64,000 nt of DNA, from contig NZ_BCUT01000001.1 in the NCBI RefSeq assembly GCF_001591365.1, positions 2,232,001-2,296,000 of the forward strand, given 5' to 3'. Source of the stretch: Variovorax paradoxus NBRC 15149. Its GTDB lineage: Bacteria; Pseudomonadota; Gammaproteobacteria; Burkholderiales; Burkholderiaceae_C. This document shows, in pieces, positions 36,349 to 45,453 of the stretch (its first letter is position 1; the number at the start of each line of letters is the position of its first letter). The position numbers were made by a program, and so were the translations under genes. The notes beneath the pieces are model-generated. The model was not told where the DNA came from, did no database searches, and saw only the letters and a list, made by a program, of their open reading frames with translations.

Positions 36349-37269
36349 ATGAAGAACATCCTCAAAGCCACCGCCCTCGCCGCCGCACTGGCCTTCGGTG
36401 CCTCCGCCGCACAGGCGCAGGCACCGAAGCAGCCGCTGCGCATCGGCATGACCTTCCAGGAGCTCAACAACCCCTACTTCGTGACGATGAAGCAGGCGCT
36501 CGAAGAGGCCGCGGCCAGCATCGGCGCGACCGTGGTCACCACCGATGCGCGGCACGACGTGGCCAAGCAGATCGGCGACGTGGAGGACATGATCCAGAAG
36601 AAGATCGACATCCTGCTGCTGAACCCGACCGACTCCACCGGCGTGCAGTCGGCCGTGCGCTCGGCCAAGAAGGCGGGGCTGATCGTGGTGGCGGTGGATG
36701 CCAACGCGCAGGGCCCGGTCGACTCCTTCGTGGGCTCGAAGAACACCGACGCGGGCCGCCTCGCCTGCGAATACCTGGCCAAGAGCATCGGCGAGAAAGG
36801 CGACGTGGCCATCCTCGACGGCATTCCGGTGGTGCCGATCCTGGAGCGCGTGAAGGGCTGCCGCGAGGCGCTGGCCAAGTACCCCGGCATCAAGGTGGTG
36901 AGCACGCAGAACGGCAAGCAGGAGCGCGCCACCGCGCTCACGGTCACCGAGAACATCCTGCAGGCCAACAAGGACCTGAAGGGCATCTTCAGCGTGAACG
37001 ACGGCGGCTCGATGGGCGCGCTCGCGGCCATCGAGGCCAGCGGCAAGGACGTGAAGCTCGCGAGCGTGGACGGCGCGCCCGAAGCCATCAAGGCGATGCA
37101 GAAGCCGGGCTCGAAGTTCATCGCCACCACCGCGCAGTACCCGCGCGACCAGATCCGCCTGGCGATCGGCATCGCGCTGGCCAAGAAGTGGGGCGCCAAC
37201 GTGCCGGCCGCGGTGCCGGTGGACGTGAAGCTGATCGACGCCGAGGGCGCGAAGACCTTCAGCTGGTAA
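36349..37269 (+). CDS. Sugar ABC transporter periplasmic binding protein (RbsB-like)
   Basis: This 306-residue protein has a cleavable signal (to ASAAQA, about residue 23) and peripla_BP_4 fold sequences: RIGMTFQELNNPYFVTMKQA, IDILLLNPTDSTGVQSAVRS and GIFSVNDGGSMGALAAIEAS. CAGGAG lies before the ATG. It captures a sugar or polyol for the ATPase and permease encoded downstream. Sequence differs clearly from the receptor at 4665, which carries a Tat-type signal. Confidence 0.92.
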   Translation: MKNILKATALAAALAFGASAAQAQAPKQPLRIGMTFQELNNPYFVTMKQALEEAAASIGATVVTTDARHDVAKQIGDVEDMIQKKIDILLLNPTDSTGVQSAVRSAKKAGLIVVAVDANAQGPVDSFVGSKNTDAGRLACEYLAKSIGEKGDVAILDGIPVVPILERVKGCREALAKYPGIKVVSTQNGKQERATALTVTENILQANKDLKGIFSVNDGGSMGALAAIEASGKDVKLASVDGAPEAIKAMQKPGSKFIATTAQYPRDQIRLAIGIALAKKWGANVPAAVPVDVKLIDAEGAKTFSW

Positions 37270-37281
37270 CCGGCGCCGGCC

Positions 37282-38802
37282 ATGACCTCCTCCTCTGCAC
37301 CAGAAGAGATGCTCCGGCTGGAAGGCGTGTCCAAGCGCTTTCCGGGCGTGAAGGCGCTCTCGGGCATCGACCTCTCGATCCGCAAGGGCGAGGTGCATGC
37401 GCTGCTCGGCGAGAACGGCGCGGGCAAGTCGACGCTGATGAAGATCCTCGGCGGCATCTACCAGGCCGACGAGGGGCGCATCTTCATCGAGGGCAGCGAG
37501 CGCAGCTTCGCGGGCTATGCCGACGCGATCGCGGCGGGCATCGGCATCATCTTCCAGGAGTTCAGCCTGGTGCCCTACCTGAACGCGGTGGAGAACATCT
37601 TTCTGGGCCGCTACCTGACGAACCGCTTCGGGCTGATGGACAGGGCCGCGATGAAGCGTTCGGCGCAGCAGCTGTTCGACGAGCTGGGCGTGCAGATCGA
37701 CCTTGGCGTGCCGATCTGCCGGCTCTCGGTGGCGCAGCAGCAGTTCGTGGAGATCGGCAAGGCGCTGTCGCTCGACGCGAAGCTGCTGGTGCTCGACGAG
37801 CCCACCGCCACGCTCACGCCCAACGAGGCCGGCCACCTGTTCAGGATCATGCGCGAGCTGCGTGCCAGGGGCGTGGCGATGATCTTCATCTCGCACCACC
37901 TGGACGAGATCTTCGAGGTGTGCGACCGCATCAGCGTGCTGCGCGATGGCGCCAATGCAGGGCATGCAGAGGTGGGCGCGACCGATGTGGATGCGCTGGT
38001 CGAGATGATGGTCGGCCGCAGGATCGAGCACAGCTTCCCGCCCAAGCCGCAGCCCGCGCCGCGCGGGCGCAAGGTGCTCGAGGTGCCCGAGATCCAGCTC
38101 GCCAAGGGCGGGCCCGTGAACAGCTTCGAGCTGCATGAAGGCGAGATCCTCGGCTTTGCAGGGCTGGTGGGCTCGGGCCGCACCGAGCTTGCGCTGGGCA
38201 TGATGGGCGCCGACCGCGCGCACCGCAAGACGGTGCTGCGCAACGGCCGGCCCGTTCGCTTGAACGATCCGACGCAGGCGCTCGCGAACGGCATTGGCCT
38301 GTTGCCCGAGAGCCGCAAGGTCGAGGGGCTGATCACCGACTTCACGGTCCGCTTCAACATCTCGATGAACAACCTCGGCCGCCACAGGCGCGCGGGGCTC
38401 GTGAGCCAGAAGTCGGAAAGGCAATCGGCCGCCGAGCTCTCGAAGCGCGTGGGCGTGAAGGCGCCGGGCATCGAGACGCGCGTGGCCACGCTGTCGGGCG
38501 GCAACCAGCAGAAGGTGGTGATCGCGCGCTGGCTCGGCCACGCGAGCGAGGTGCTGATCTTCGACGAGCCCACGCGCGGCATCGACGTGGGCGCCAAGGC
38601 CGAGATCTACGGCCTGATGCGCGAACTCACGCAGCAGGGCAAGGCCATCATCATGATCTCGAGCGAGCTGCCCGAGATCGTGGGCATGTGCGACCGCGTG
38701 GCGGTGTTCTCGGGCGGGTCCATCGTGGCCACGCTCGAAGGCGACGCCATCAATTCGGGGGACATCATGCGGCACGCCACTTCGTCCGGGAGCCTTCAAT
38801 GA
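37282..38802 (+). CDS. Sugar ABC transporter ATP-binding protein, two cassettes (RbsA type)
   Basis: This 506-residue protein has two cassettes. The first has Walker [10 protein letters not shown] and [20 protein letters not shown] in place of the signature. The second has [16 protein letters not shown] and [11 protein letters not shown]. It starts 12 bp after the binding-protein stop. Its stop codon (38800-38802) is the first base of, or directly abuts, a composite hairpin repeat, so the permease gene is separated from it by 325 bp rather than a few bases as in the first locus. Confidence 0.92.
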   Translation: MTSSSAPEEMLRLEGVSKRFPGVKALSGIDLSIRKGEVHALLGENGAGKSTLMKILGGIYQADEGRIFIEGSERSFAGYADAIAAGIGIIFQEFSLVPYLNAVENIFLGRYLTNRFGLMDRAAMKRSAQQLFDELGVQIDLGVPICRLSVAQQQFVEIGKALSLDAKLLVLDEPTATLTPNEAGHLFRIMRELRARGVAMIFISHHLDEIFEVCDRISVLRDGANAGHAEVGATDVDALVEMMVGRRIEHSFPPKPQPAPRGRKVLEVPEIQLAKGGPVNSFELHEGEILGFAGLVGSGRTELALGMMGADRAHRKTVLRNGRPVRLNDPTQALANGIGLLPESRKVEGLITDFTVRFNISMNNLGRHRRAGLVSQKSERQSAAELSKRVGVKAPGIETRVATLSGGNQQKVVIARWLGHASEVLIFDEPTRGIDVGAKAEIYGLMRELTQQGKAIIMISSELPEIVGMCDRVAVFSGGSIVATLEGDAINSGDIMRHATSSGSLQ

Positions 38803-39077
38803 CTGCCGCTTCGGGGCGCGTTCCCGCCGACGGGGTACCTTGCTCCGCGAATGTCCCCCGCGCTTCGCGCTCCTCCTTTATTTCGCTGCGCAAGGCACCC
38901 CATCGACGGGAACGTTGGACAGAGCACTGGTCGATCAGCGGTACACCAGCGACGTGCCCAGGTGCACAGAGCATCGGGTGCTCCCCGCAGCGAAATCAAG
39001 GAGGAGGCCGCAGGCCGGGGGACATTCGCGGAGGGGAGTACCCGGTGATCTGTGCACACGCCCTGAACAACAGCGCC
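38802..39077. repeat. Composite hairpin repeat, unit 3 (B-linker-A, complete), inside an operon
   Basis: The order is terminal repeat from about 38802, hairpin B (38819-38914, 96 bp), 47-bp linker, hairpin A (38962-39057, 96 bp) and terminal repeat (39058-39077), partly repeated again at 39081-39092. The apex is GCGC-TTC-GCGC in B and GGCC-TGC-GGCC in A. It occupies the gap between the ATPase and permease genes, which ought to be co-transcribed. Confidence 0.85.
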
Positions 39078-39127
39078 AAGAACAACAGCGCCCCTGTCTT
39101 CCAGCAATGCGCCATGGAGCACCTGAA

Positions 39128-40108
39128 ATGAACGCAACCGCCACCCACCCGACACCGCCAGCACCCGATGGAGGACTCTTCACCCAATTGCGCCGCTCGA
39201 CCGCCTTCCTCCCACTGGTCGGACTGGTAGCGATCTCGGTCTTCATGATCGCCGCGACCGACAACTTCCTGTCCTGGGGCAACCTGCAGAACATCGCGCT
39301 GCAGTCGTCGATCAACGCCATCATCGCGGTCGGCATGACCGCAGCCATCCTCACCGGCGGCATCGATCTTTCGGTGGGCGCGGTGGTGGCGCTCTCCGGC
39401 ACGCTGGCCTCGGGAATGATGGTGCAGTTCGGGCTGCCGCCGGTGCTCGCCGTGCCGCTCGGCCTCGCCGTCGGCGTGGTGATCGGCCTCTTCAACGGTT
39501 ACTGCGTGGCCTACCTGCGCATGCCGCCCATCATCGTGACGCTCGCCACCATGGGCATCGCGCGCGGCATTGCGCTCATCTACACCGGCGGCTATCCGAT
39601 CGATGGATTGCCCGATTCGTTCGCCTTCCTCGGCGGCGGCGTGCTCGCGGGCATCAAGGTGCCGATCCTCATCATGCTCGCGACCTACCTCGTGGCGTAT
39701 GTGCTGCTCAACATGGCGCCCTTCGGCCGCTACGTGTATGCCATCGGCGGCAACGAGGAAGCGACGCGGCTCTCGGGCGTGCGCGTGTCGCGCTACAAGC
39801 TGCTCGTGTATGCGCTGAGCGGCTTCACCGCCGCCGTCGCAGGCATCGTGCAGGCGGCGCGCGTGACCAGCGGGCAGCCCGGCGTGGGCGTGGGCTTCGA
39901 GCTCGACGCGATCGCGGCGGTGGTGATGGGCGGCACGTCCATTGCCGGCGGGCGGGGCGCAATCGTCGGCACGCTGGTCGGTGCGCTGCTGCTGGGCGTG
40001 CTGAACAACGGGCTCAACATGATCGGCGTGTCACCGTACCTGCAATTGATCATCAAGGGCGGCATTGTCTTGCTCGCCATCTTCATCAGCCGCGAAGCCA
40101 AACGCTGA
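39128..40108 (+). CDS. Sugar ABC transporter permease (RbsC-like)
   Basis: This 326-residue membrane protein of BPD_transp_2 type has AVGMTAAILTGGIDLSVGAV, VTLATMGIARGIALIYTGGY and a C-terminal EAA-like loop (VVMGGTSIAGGRGAIVGTL). A short hydrophilic N-terminus precedes eight to ten helices. GGAG precedes the ATG by 11 nt. It completes the ABC transporter of this operon, despite the hairpin repeat inserted upstream. Confidence 0.92.
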   Translation: MNATATHPTPPAPDGGLFTQLRRSTAFLPLVGLVAISVFMIAATDNFLSWGNLQNIALQSSINAIIAVGMTAAILTGGIDLSVGAVVALSGTLASGMMVQFGLPPVLAVPLGLAVGVVIGLFNGYCVAYLRMPPIIVTLATMGIARGIALIYTGGYPIDGLPDSFAFLGGGVLAGIKVPILIMLATYLVAYVLLNMAPFGRYVYAIGGNEEATRLSGVRVSRYKLLVYALSGFTAAVAGIVQAARVTSGQPGVGVGFELDAIAAVVMGGTSIAGGRGAIVGTLVGALLLGVLNNGLNMIGVSPYLQLIIKGGIVLLAIFISREAKR

Positions 40109-40125
40109 CCCTCTTCTGCCTTGCT

Positions 40126-40233
40126 CCTTCCCCTTCCGGGGGAAGGCTGGGATGGGGGCAGGCAGAGCGTGCCTGGAAGCGCCGCTTGCCCCCACCCCGG
40201 CCCTCCCCCGGAAGGGGAGGGAGAAATTTCCAA
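40126..40233. repeat. CCCTC..GAGGG-type repeat, copy C2 as an inverted pair, after the permease gene
   Basis: CCTTCCCCTTCCGGGGGAAGG and a second copy with GCTTGCCCCCACCCC and CCTCCCCCGGAAGGGGAGG occur in opposite orientation, so each half and the pair as a whole can fold. The sequence CGCCGCTTGCCCC is shared with copy C1. It lies between permease and dehydrogenase of one operon and may act as a processing or attenuation signal. Confidence 0.6.
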
Positions 40234-40256
40234 CACCCCCTGACCACAAGGAACCC

Positions 40257-41396
40257 ATGTCTTATCAAAAGCTCCAGCCCGGCGCATCGGGCGCCATCGG
40301 CCAACTCGCCGCCATGCAGGCCGTCGTCTGCCACGGCCCCAAGGACTACCGGCTCGAAACCGTCGCGATGCCCGGCATCGGCCCGAACGAGCTGCTGATC
40401 TCCATTGCGGCCTGCGGCATCTGCGCTTCCGACTGCAAGTGCCACTCGGGCGCGAAGATGTTCTGGGGCGGCGACGGCCAGCCTTCGTGGGTCAAGGCGC
40501 CGGTGATTCCCGGCCATGAATTCTTCGGTTATGTCGAAGCGCTCGGCGAAGGCGCGGCCGAGCACTTCGGCGTGGAAAAAGGCGACCGCGTGATCGCCGA
40601 GCAGATCGTGCCCTGCGGCAAGTGCCGCTTCTGCACCTCGGGCAAGTACTGGATGTGCGAGGTGCACAACATCTTCGGCTTCCAGCGCATCGTGGCCGAC
40701 GGCGGCATGGCCGACTACATGCGGCTGCCGCCGACCTCGCGCGTGCACAGGATCCCGGACGGCATCTCGCTGGAAGACGCCGCCATCATCGAGCCGCTCT
40801 CGTGCGCGATCCACACGGTGAACCGGGGCGACATCCAGTTGGACGACGTGGTGGTGATCGCCGGCGCCGGCCCGCTCGGGCTGATGATGGTGCAGGCCGC
40901 GCACCTGAAGACGCCGAAGAAGCTGATCGTGATCGACCTCGTGCCCGAGCGCCTCGCACTGGCCAAGAAGTTTGGCGCCGACGTGACGATCGATGCCAGG
41001 ACCGAGAACGCCGACGCCATCGTCAAGGGCCTGACCGAGGGCTACGGCTGCGACGTGTACATCGAGACCACGGGCGCGCCCATCGGCGTGACGCAGGGGC
41101 TGGAGATGATCCGCAAGCTCGGCCGCTTCGTCGAGTTCAGCGTGTTCGGCTCGGAGACCAGCGCCGACTGGTCGATCATCGGGGACCGCAAGGAACTCGA
41201 CGTGCGCGGCGCGCACCTGGGGCCCTACTGCTACCCGATTGCCATCGACCTGCTGGCGCGCGGGCTCGTCACCTCGAAGGGCATCGTGACGCACGACTTC
41301 CCGTTGACCGAGTGGGAGCGCGCCTTCACACTGGCCAACTCGCTCGATTCCATCAAGGTGCTGCTCAAGCCGCAGCCGCGGGCAACAACATCATGA
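40257..41396 (+). CDS. Zinc-dependent alcohol/polyol dehydrogenase (MDR family)
   Basis: This 379-residue medium-chain dehydrogenase has the catalytic zinc region CGICASD (from C53), GHE at 86-88, a structural zinc set C120, C123, C126, C134, and the NAD(H) motif GAGPLG. The structural zinc pattern is intact. Homologs oxidise threitol/erythritol, xylitol or sorbitol-type polyols. AAGGA precedes the ATG. The stop overlaps the kinase start (ATGA). With the downstream kinase and reductase it probably oxidises a polyol to a ketose; threitol/erythritol dehydrogenase-type activity is possible but not certain. Confidence 0.88.
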   Translation: MSYQKLQPGASGAIGQLAAMQAVVCHGPKDYRLETVAMPGIGPNELLISIAACGICASDCKCHSGAKMFWGGDGQPSWVKAPVIPGHEFFGYVEALGEGAAEHFGVEKGDRVIAEQIVPCGKCRFCTSGKYWMCEVHNIFGFQRIVADGGMADYMRLPPTSRVHRIPDGISLEDAAIIEPLSCAIHTVNRGDIQLDDVVVIAGAGPLGLMMVQAAHLKTPKKLIVIDLVPERLALAKKFGADVTIDARTENADAIVKGLTEGYGCDVYIETTGAPIGVTQGLEMIRKLGRFVEFSVFGSETSADWSIIGDRKELDVRGAHLGPYCYPIAIDLLARGLVTSKGIVTHDFPLTEWERAFTLANSLDSIKVLLKPQPRATTS

Positions 41397-42919
41397 AATA
41401 CGTGATCGGCGTCGACATCGGCACGCAGAGCACCAAGTGCCTGCTGGCCGGCACCGACGGCAAGGTGCATGCGCAGGCGAGCGTGGCCTACCAGCCCGAC
41501 ACGCCGAAGCCGCTGTGGGCGCAGCAGGACTGCGATGTGTGGTTCGACGCGGTGTGCGAGAGCGTGCGCGCCTGCGTGGCGAAGAGCGGCATCGCGGCAA
41601 CGGAGATCGCCGCGATGTGCGTGAGCAGCCTGTACGGCGGCGCGGGCGTCCCGGTCGACGAGGCGATGCAGCCGCTGCACCCCTGCCTGATCTGGATGGA
41701 CCGCCGCGCCACCGCCGAGGTCGATGCGGTGAACGCGAACGTCGACGTCGCGCGCCTGCAGGCGATCACCGGCAACGGCGTCGACAGCTACTACGGCTTC
41801 ACCAAGATGCTGTGGATCCGCGAGCACCTGCCCGAGGTGTGGGCGAAGACGCGCTGGTTCCTGCCGCCCAACAGCTACGTCAACTGGCGCCTGAGCGGCG
41901 AGCTCGCGGTGGACCACAGTTCGGCCGGCAACATCGGCGGCGTGTACGACGCGGCGCAGCGCAGCTGGTCCCACGAGGCACTCGGCATGCTGGGCATTCC
42001 GGCGCGCATGATGCCGCCGCGCCTGGTCGAATCGAGCGAGGTGGTGGGCGGCCTGAGCGCCGAATGGGCCGCGAAGCTCGGCCTCGCCGAAGGCATGCCG
42101 CTGATGGGCGGCGGCGTCGATGCGGCCGTGGCCACCTTCTGTGCGGGCGTCACCGGCAGCGGCGACCACGTGGCGATGATCGGCACCAGCATGTGCTGGG
42201 GCTTCGTGAGCCCCACGGTGGATGCGCGCCACAAACTCATCACGATGCCGCACGTCTACCGCGGCGCCGACCGCAGTTATGTGTTCGGCGGCGCGATCAC
42301 CGCGGGCGCGGCCGTCACCTGGTTCCGCGAGGCCTTCTGCCAGGCCGAGGTGGCCGAGGCCGCGCGCACCGGCGAGGATGCGCACGCACTGATCGAGCGC
42401 AAGGCCATCGAGGTGCCACCCGGCGCCGAGGGCCTGGTCTTCCTGCCCTACCTGATGGGCGAGCGCAGCCCGATCTGGGACGCGCAGGCCAAGGGCGCCT
42501 TCATCGGCCTCTCGCTCGCGCACAGCCGCGCCCATCTGTACCGCGCAGTGCTCGAAGGCGTGAGCTTTGCGCTGCAGCACAACATCGAGGCCGGACGGCA
42601 AAGCGGCCAGCCGCTGGACGACCGGCTGATCGTGGTCGGGGGCGCGGCGCATTCGGACCTGTGGATGCAGATCGTGGCGGACGTCACGGGCTACCCGGTG
42701 TTCACCATCGAGGAAGAGGTCGAGGCGGCATTGGGTGCGGCGATGCTCGCGGCGCTCGGCGCGGGGCTGGTCGATGCAGCCAGTGCCGAACGCGGCTGGG
42801 TCACGCTGGTGGAACGCGCGCGGCCCGGGGCTGCGGCGCAAGCTGTTTATCGCGAGCGCTTCGAGATCTACAAGTCGCTTTATCCGGCATTGCGTGATGC
42901 GATGCATCGGCTGAAATGA
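41393..42919 (+). CDS. FGGY-family carbohydrate kinase
   Basis: This 508-residue kinase has the phosphate motif VIGVDIGTQSTKCLLAG (residues 4-20) and C-terminal region VVGGAAHSDLWMQIVADVTG, as in xylulokinase-like enzymes. It differs clearly from the FGGY kinase at 2998. The start overlaps the dehydrogenase stop, so the two are coupled. A ketose such as D-xylulose made by the dehydrogenase is the natural substrate (inferred). The stop lies 23 bp before a composite hairpin repeat. Confidence 0.9.
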   Translation: MKYVIGVDIGTQSTKCLLAGTDGKVHAQASVAYQPDTPKPLWAQQDCDVWFDAVCESVRACVAKSGIAATEIAAMCVSSLYGGAGVPVDEAMQPLHPCLIWMDRRATAEVDAVNANVDVARLQAITGNGVDSYYGFTKMLWIREHLPEVWAKTRWFLPPNSYVNWRLSGELAVDHSSAGNIGGVYDAAQRSWSHEALGMLGIPARMMPPRLVESSEVVGGLSAEWAAKLGLAEGMPLMGGGVDAAVATFCAGVTGSGDHVAMIGTSMCWGFVSPTVDARHKLITMPHVYRGADRSYVFGGAITAGAAVTWFREAFCQAEVAEAARTGEDAHALIERKAIEVPPGAEGLVFLPYLMGERSPIWDAQAKGAFIGLSLAHSRAHLYRAVLEGVSFALQHNIEAGRQSGQPLDDRLIVVGGAAHSDLWMQIVADVTGYPVFTIEEEVEAALGAAMLAALGAGLVDAASAERGWVTLVERARPGAAAQAVYRERFEIYKSLYPALRDAMHRLK

Positions 42920-42941
42920 ATCCTTGCTTTTCGATCGCCGC

Positions 42942-43217
42942 GTCGTGCGTTCGGGGTGCGCTCCCGCCGACGGGGTACCTTGCTCCGCGAATGTCCTCCG
43001 GCCTTCGGCCTCCCCCTTGATTTCGCTGCGCAAGGCACCCCATCAGCGGGAGCGTGATCAGAGCAGTCGTTGATCAGCGATACACCAGCGGCGTGCCCTG
43101 GTGCACAGAGCATCGGGTGCTCCCCGCAGCGAAATCAAGGAGGAGGCCGCAGGCCGGGGGACATTCGCGGAGGGGAGTACCCGGTGATCTGTGCACGCGC
43201 CCCGAACACAAGTCGCC
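42942..43217. repeat. Composite hairpin repeat, unit 4 (B-linker-A, complete), inside an operon
   Basis: The order is terminal repeat from about 42942, hairpin B (42959-43054, 96 bp), 46-bp linker, hairpin A (43101-43196, 96 bp) and terminal repeat (43197-43217). The B apex here is GGCC-TTC-GGCC, unlike GCGC-TTC-GCGC of units 2 and 3, a paired change that keeps the stem. It separates the kinase from the reductase gene. Confidence 0.85.
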
Positions 43218-43238
43218 AAAACCCATGACAGCAACACC

Positions 43239-43976
43239 ATGACAACAACTTTCGATTTTTCAGGCCAGCGCGCACTGGTCACCGGCGCAAGCAGCGGCAT
43301 CGGCCGTGCAGTCGCCGTGCGGCTCGCGCAATCAGGCGCAGCCGTGACCGCCGTGGGCCGCAACGCCGCCGCGCTCGACACACTGCACGCAGAAGCCGGC
43401 TGCACCCCATTGACCGTCGACGTGGCCAACCCAGCCGAACTGGAACGGGCACTCGCAGCACTGCCAGCCTTCGACCTCGTCGTGAACTGCGCCGGCATCG
43501 CACTGCTCGAACCGGCGCTCGACGTCCAGGCCGAGAGCTTCGACGCCGTGATGGCCGTCAACGCGCGCGCAGCAGCCCTGGTCGCCTCGCGCTGCGCCAA
43601 GGCGATGATCGCGGCCGGCGTGCGCGGCAGCATCGTCAATGTGTCGAGCCAGGCGGCACTGGTCGCGCTCGATGCGCATCTTTGCTATTGCGCATCCAAG
43701 GCCGCCATGGACGCCATCACGCGCTCGCTGTGTCTTGAACTCGGACCGCACGGCATCCGCGTCAACAGCGTGAACCCCACCGTCACGCTCACGCCCATGG
43801 CCGAGCAGGCCTGGGCCGATCCGGCCAAGAGCGCGGCGGCGCTCCGGAACATTCCGCTGGGACGCTTCGCGCAGGTCGACGAAGTGGTGGCGCCGATCCT
43901 GTTCCTGCTCTCCGATGGCGCCTCGATGGTCAGCGGCGCGGCGCTGCCGGTGGACGGCGGCTACACCATCGTGTGA
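43239..43976 (+). CDS. SDR-family reductase, L-xylulose reductase-like (DCXR-like)
   Basis: This 245-residue protein has TGASSGIG (residues 15-22), the NVSS segment with catalytic Ser near 136, and the YCASK motif with Y150 and K154. The sequence between them and NPTVTLTPMAEQAWADPAK, PLGRFAQVDEVVAPILFLL matches dicarbonyl/L-xylulose reductases better than FabG. Those enzymes interconvert L-xylulose and xylitol with NADPH. It is the last gene of the polyol operon, after a hairpin repeat, and fits with the dehydrogenase and kinase into a possible L-xylulose, xylitol, D-xylulose route (inferred). Confidence 0.88.
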   Translation: MTTTFDFSGQRALVTGASSGIGRAVAVRLAQSGAAVTAVGRNAAALDTLHAEAGCTPLTVDVANPAELERALAALPAFDLVVNCAGIALLEPALDVQAESFDAVMAVNARAAALVASRCAKAMIAAGVRGSIVNVSSQAALVALDAHLCYCASKAAMDAITRSLCLELGPHGIRVNSVNPTVTLTPMAEQAWADPAKSAAALRNIPLGRFAQVDEVVAPILFLLSDGASMVSGAALPVDGGYTIV

Positions 43977-43988
43977 CTTGACGGCCGC

Positions 43989-44306
43989 TCAGGCGAAGCG
44001 GGCACCGCCGCCGCCGGGCGACGCCAGCAAAGCATCGAGCTTGCGCGAGATCTTCTGCTCGATCTGGTCGCTGAAGCTGCTGAACAGGAAACCCAGCGTC
44101 GCCTCCAGCGTCAGCGTGTCGGCCGTGACCTCCACCGTGCCGTCGATGCCTGCGCGGCTGAACTGCGCGACGTCGCAGGCCTCGCCCTCGGTGTAGGTGC
44201 ATTCCAGGCCGTAGTCCTGCCCGACCTGCTCGATCCACTGGCGTGCGACTTCGCGGGCGCCGGCAATGCCGAGTGCATGGTTTCTTTCGATATGGATGTC
44301 AGGCAC
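43989..44306 (-). CDS. Polyhydroxyalkanoic acid system family protein (PHA_gran_rgn)
   Basis: This 105-residue soluble protein begins PDIHIERNHALGIAGAREVA. It has an anti-parallel beta region (ECTYTEGEACDVAQFSRAGI, then VEVTADTLTLEATLGFLFSS) and a Gly/Ala tail. The family is found near PHA granule genes, but its exact role is not known. The GTG start at 44306 is preceded by GGAGG, and there is no ATG in the right place. It overlaps the aminopeptidase 3' end by 8 nt, so it is the last gene of a three-gene unit. Confidence 0.8.
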   Translation of the reverse strand: MPDIHIERNHALGIAGAREVARQWIEQVGQDYGLECTYTEGEACDVAQFSRAGIDGTVEVTADTLTLEATLGFLFSSFSDQIEQKISRKLDALLASPGGGGARFA

Positions 44307-45453
44307 CGTGGCCTCCGTTGCTTCTGCTGCTGCTGTTGTTGTCGTTGTTGCCGCCATGGCCGGAATGCGTCTGCAGCATTCCCGTGGCCGTCTGCAATGC
44401 GTTGCGCCGCTCTTCCATGGTCGGTAGCGCGGCAATGCGGCGCACCGCCTTGTAGAAGCGCGGCCAGTTGCGATTCTCGCGCGCAAACAGGGCCTCGAAG
44501 CCCGGCACCAGGTCGTCGTAGGCACCCTGGGCGCCGAAAGCCGCATTGTTGGCGCGCGCCACCCACAGGTCGTAGGCGCCCTGCCGCGGCCCCTGCCATT
44601 GCGCGCGCAGCATCGCGTAGTGCTCGCGAAAGGCATCCATCGCGGCCTTCTTCATGGCGTCGACCGCGGGCCAGTCGCCGGCCTTGGCCTGGGCGGATTC
44701 GTACACCTGGTTGAGCGCGCGGCGCGTCTCGAGGGCCAGCGCGCGGAACTGCTGGCGCTGCCCGTCGAAGCGCGCGTACTCGCCGCGTGCCGCCTCGCTG
44801 GCCTCGCGCTGCAGCCACATCGCGCCGCCGATGCGCTCCACCGCGGTGGCGTACGACTCGTTGAAGACGATGTCGCCGGGCACATAGAGCACCTGGTGCG
44901 CGAGCTCGTGGAACACGATGCGCGCCAGTTCGCCTTCGGGGTAGCCGATGAAGGTGGAAAGCAGCGGATCGCCGCCGGCCCAGTTCATCCAGCCCAGCGT
45001 GGAGTACGCCGGCACGGGGTAGACCGCGGCTTCAAGGCCCTTGGCGCGCAGCGCCTCGGCCTCGGCCCGGGCGGCGGCCTCGTCGTAGTAGCCGCGGTAG
45101 CCCACGCAGCCGGCCACCGGAAAGCACCAGCTCTTGAGCGTGAGCGAATAGGGCGGCGCGGCCACCACGTTCCACACCGCCGCGGGGCGGTGCAGATCGG
45201 CGTACGAGGTGTAGCTGGCGTTGTCGGGCAGCGCCAGTTCGGTCACGGCGAAGCGGCGGATGCGCTGCGCGAGTTCGAGCTTGGCCTTCAGCGGCGCGGA
45301 AACCGCGGGATCCGCAAGCCATTCGGGCACCGGCTTGGCCACCCGCAGGATGCCGAGGTGCCCGCTGGCCGACTGCCAGTAGTAGCCGAGGTCGGCGCAG
45401 CCGCCGAGCAGCAGCAGTGCGCCGGCCAGGGCGAATGCGGGGGCCGCCCTCAC
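44299..45453 (-). CDS. Predicted zinc aminopeptidase lipoprotein (COG4324 family)
   Basis: This 384-residue protein has an N-terminal signal with lipobox LGGC (GALLLLGGC) and a zinc motif HELAHQ at H182-E-L-A-H186 with a downstream glutamate (FNESYATAVERIGG). This is the layout of the putative aminopeptidase family. It should be anchored to a membrane facing the periplasm. The GTG at 45453 overlaps the oxidoreductase stop (GTGA), and the CCCTC..GAGGG repeat provides GGGAGAG as ribosome binding site. The last 25 residues are Asn/Ser/Gly-rich low complexity. Substrate unknown. Confidence 0.85.
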   Translation of the reverse strand: MRAAPAFALAGALLLLGGCADLGYYWQSASGHLGILRVAKPVPEWLADPAVSAPLKAKLELAQRIRRFAVTELALPDNASYTSYADLHRPAAVWNVVAAPPYSLTLKSWCFPVAGCVGYRGYYDEAAARAEAEALRAKGLEAAVYPVPAYSTLGWMNWAGGDPLLSTFIGYPEGELARIVFHELAHQVLYVPGDIVFNESYATAVERIGGAMWLQREASEAARGEYARFDGQRQQFRALALETRRALNQVYESAQAKAGDWPAVDAMKKAAMDAFREHYAMLRAQWQGPRQGAYDLWVARANNAAFGAQGAYDDLVPGFEALFARENRNWPRFYKAVRRIAALPTMEERRNALQTATGMLQTHSGHGGNNDNNSSSRSNGGHGA

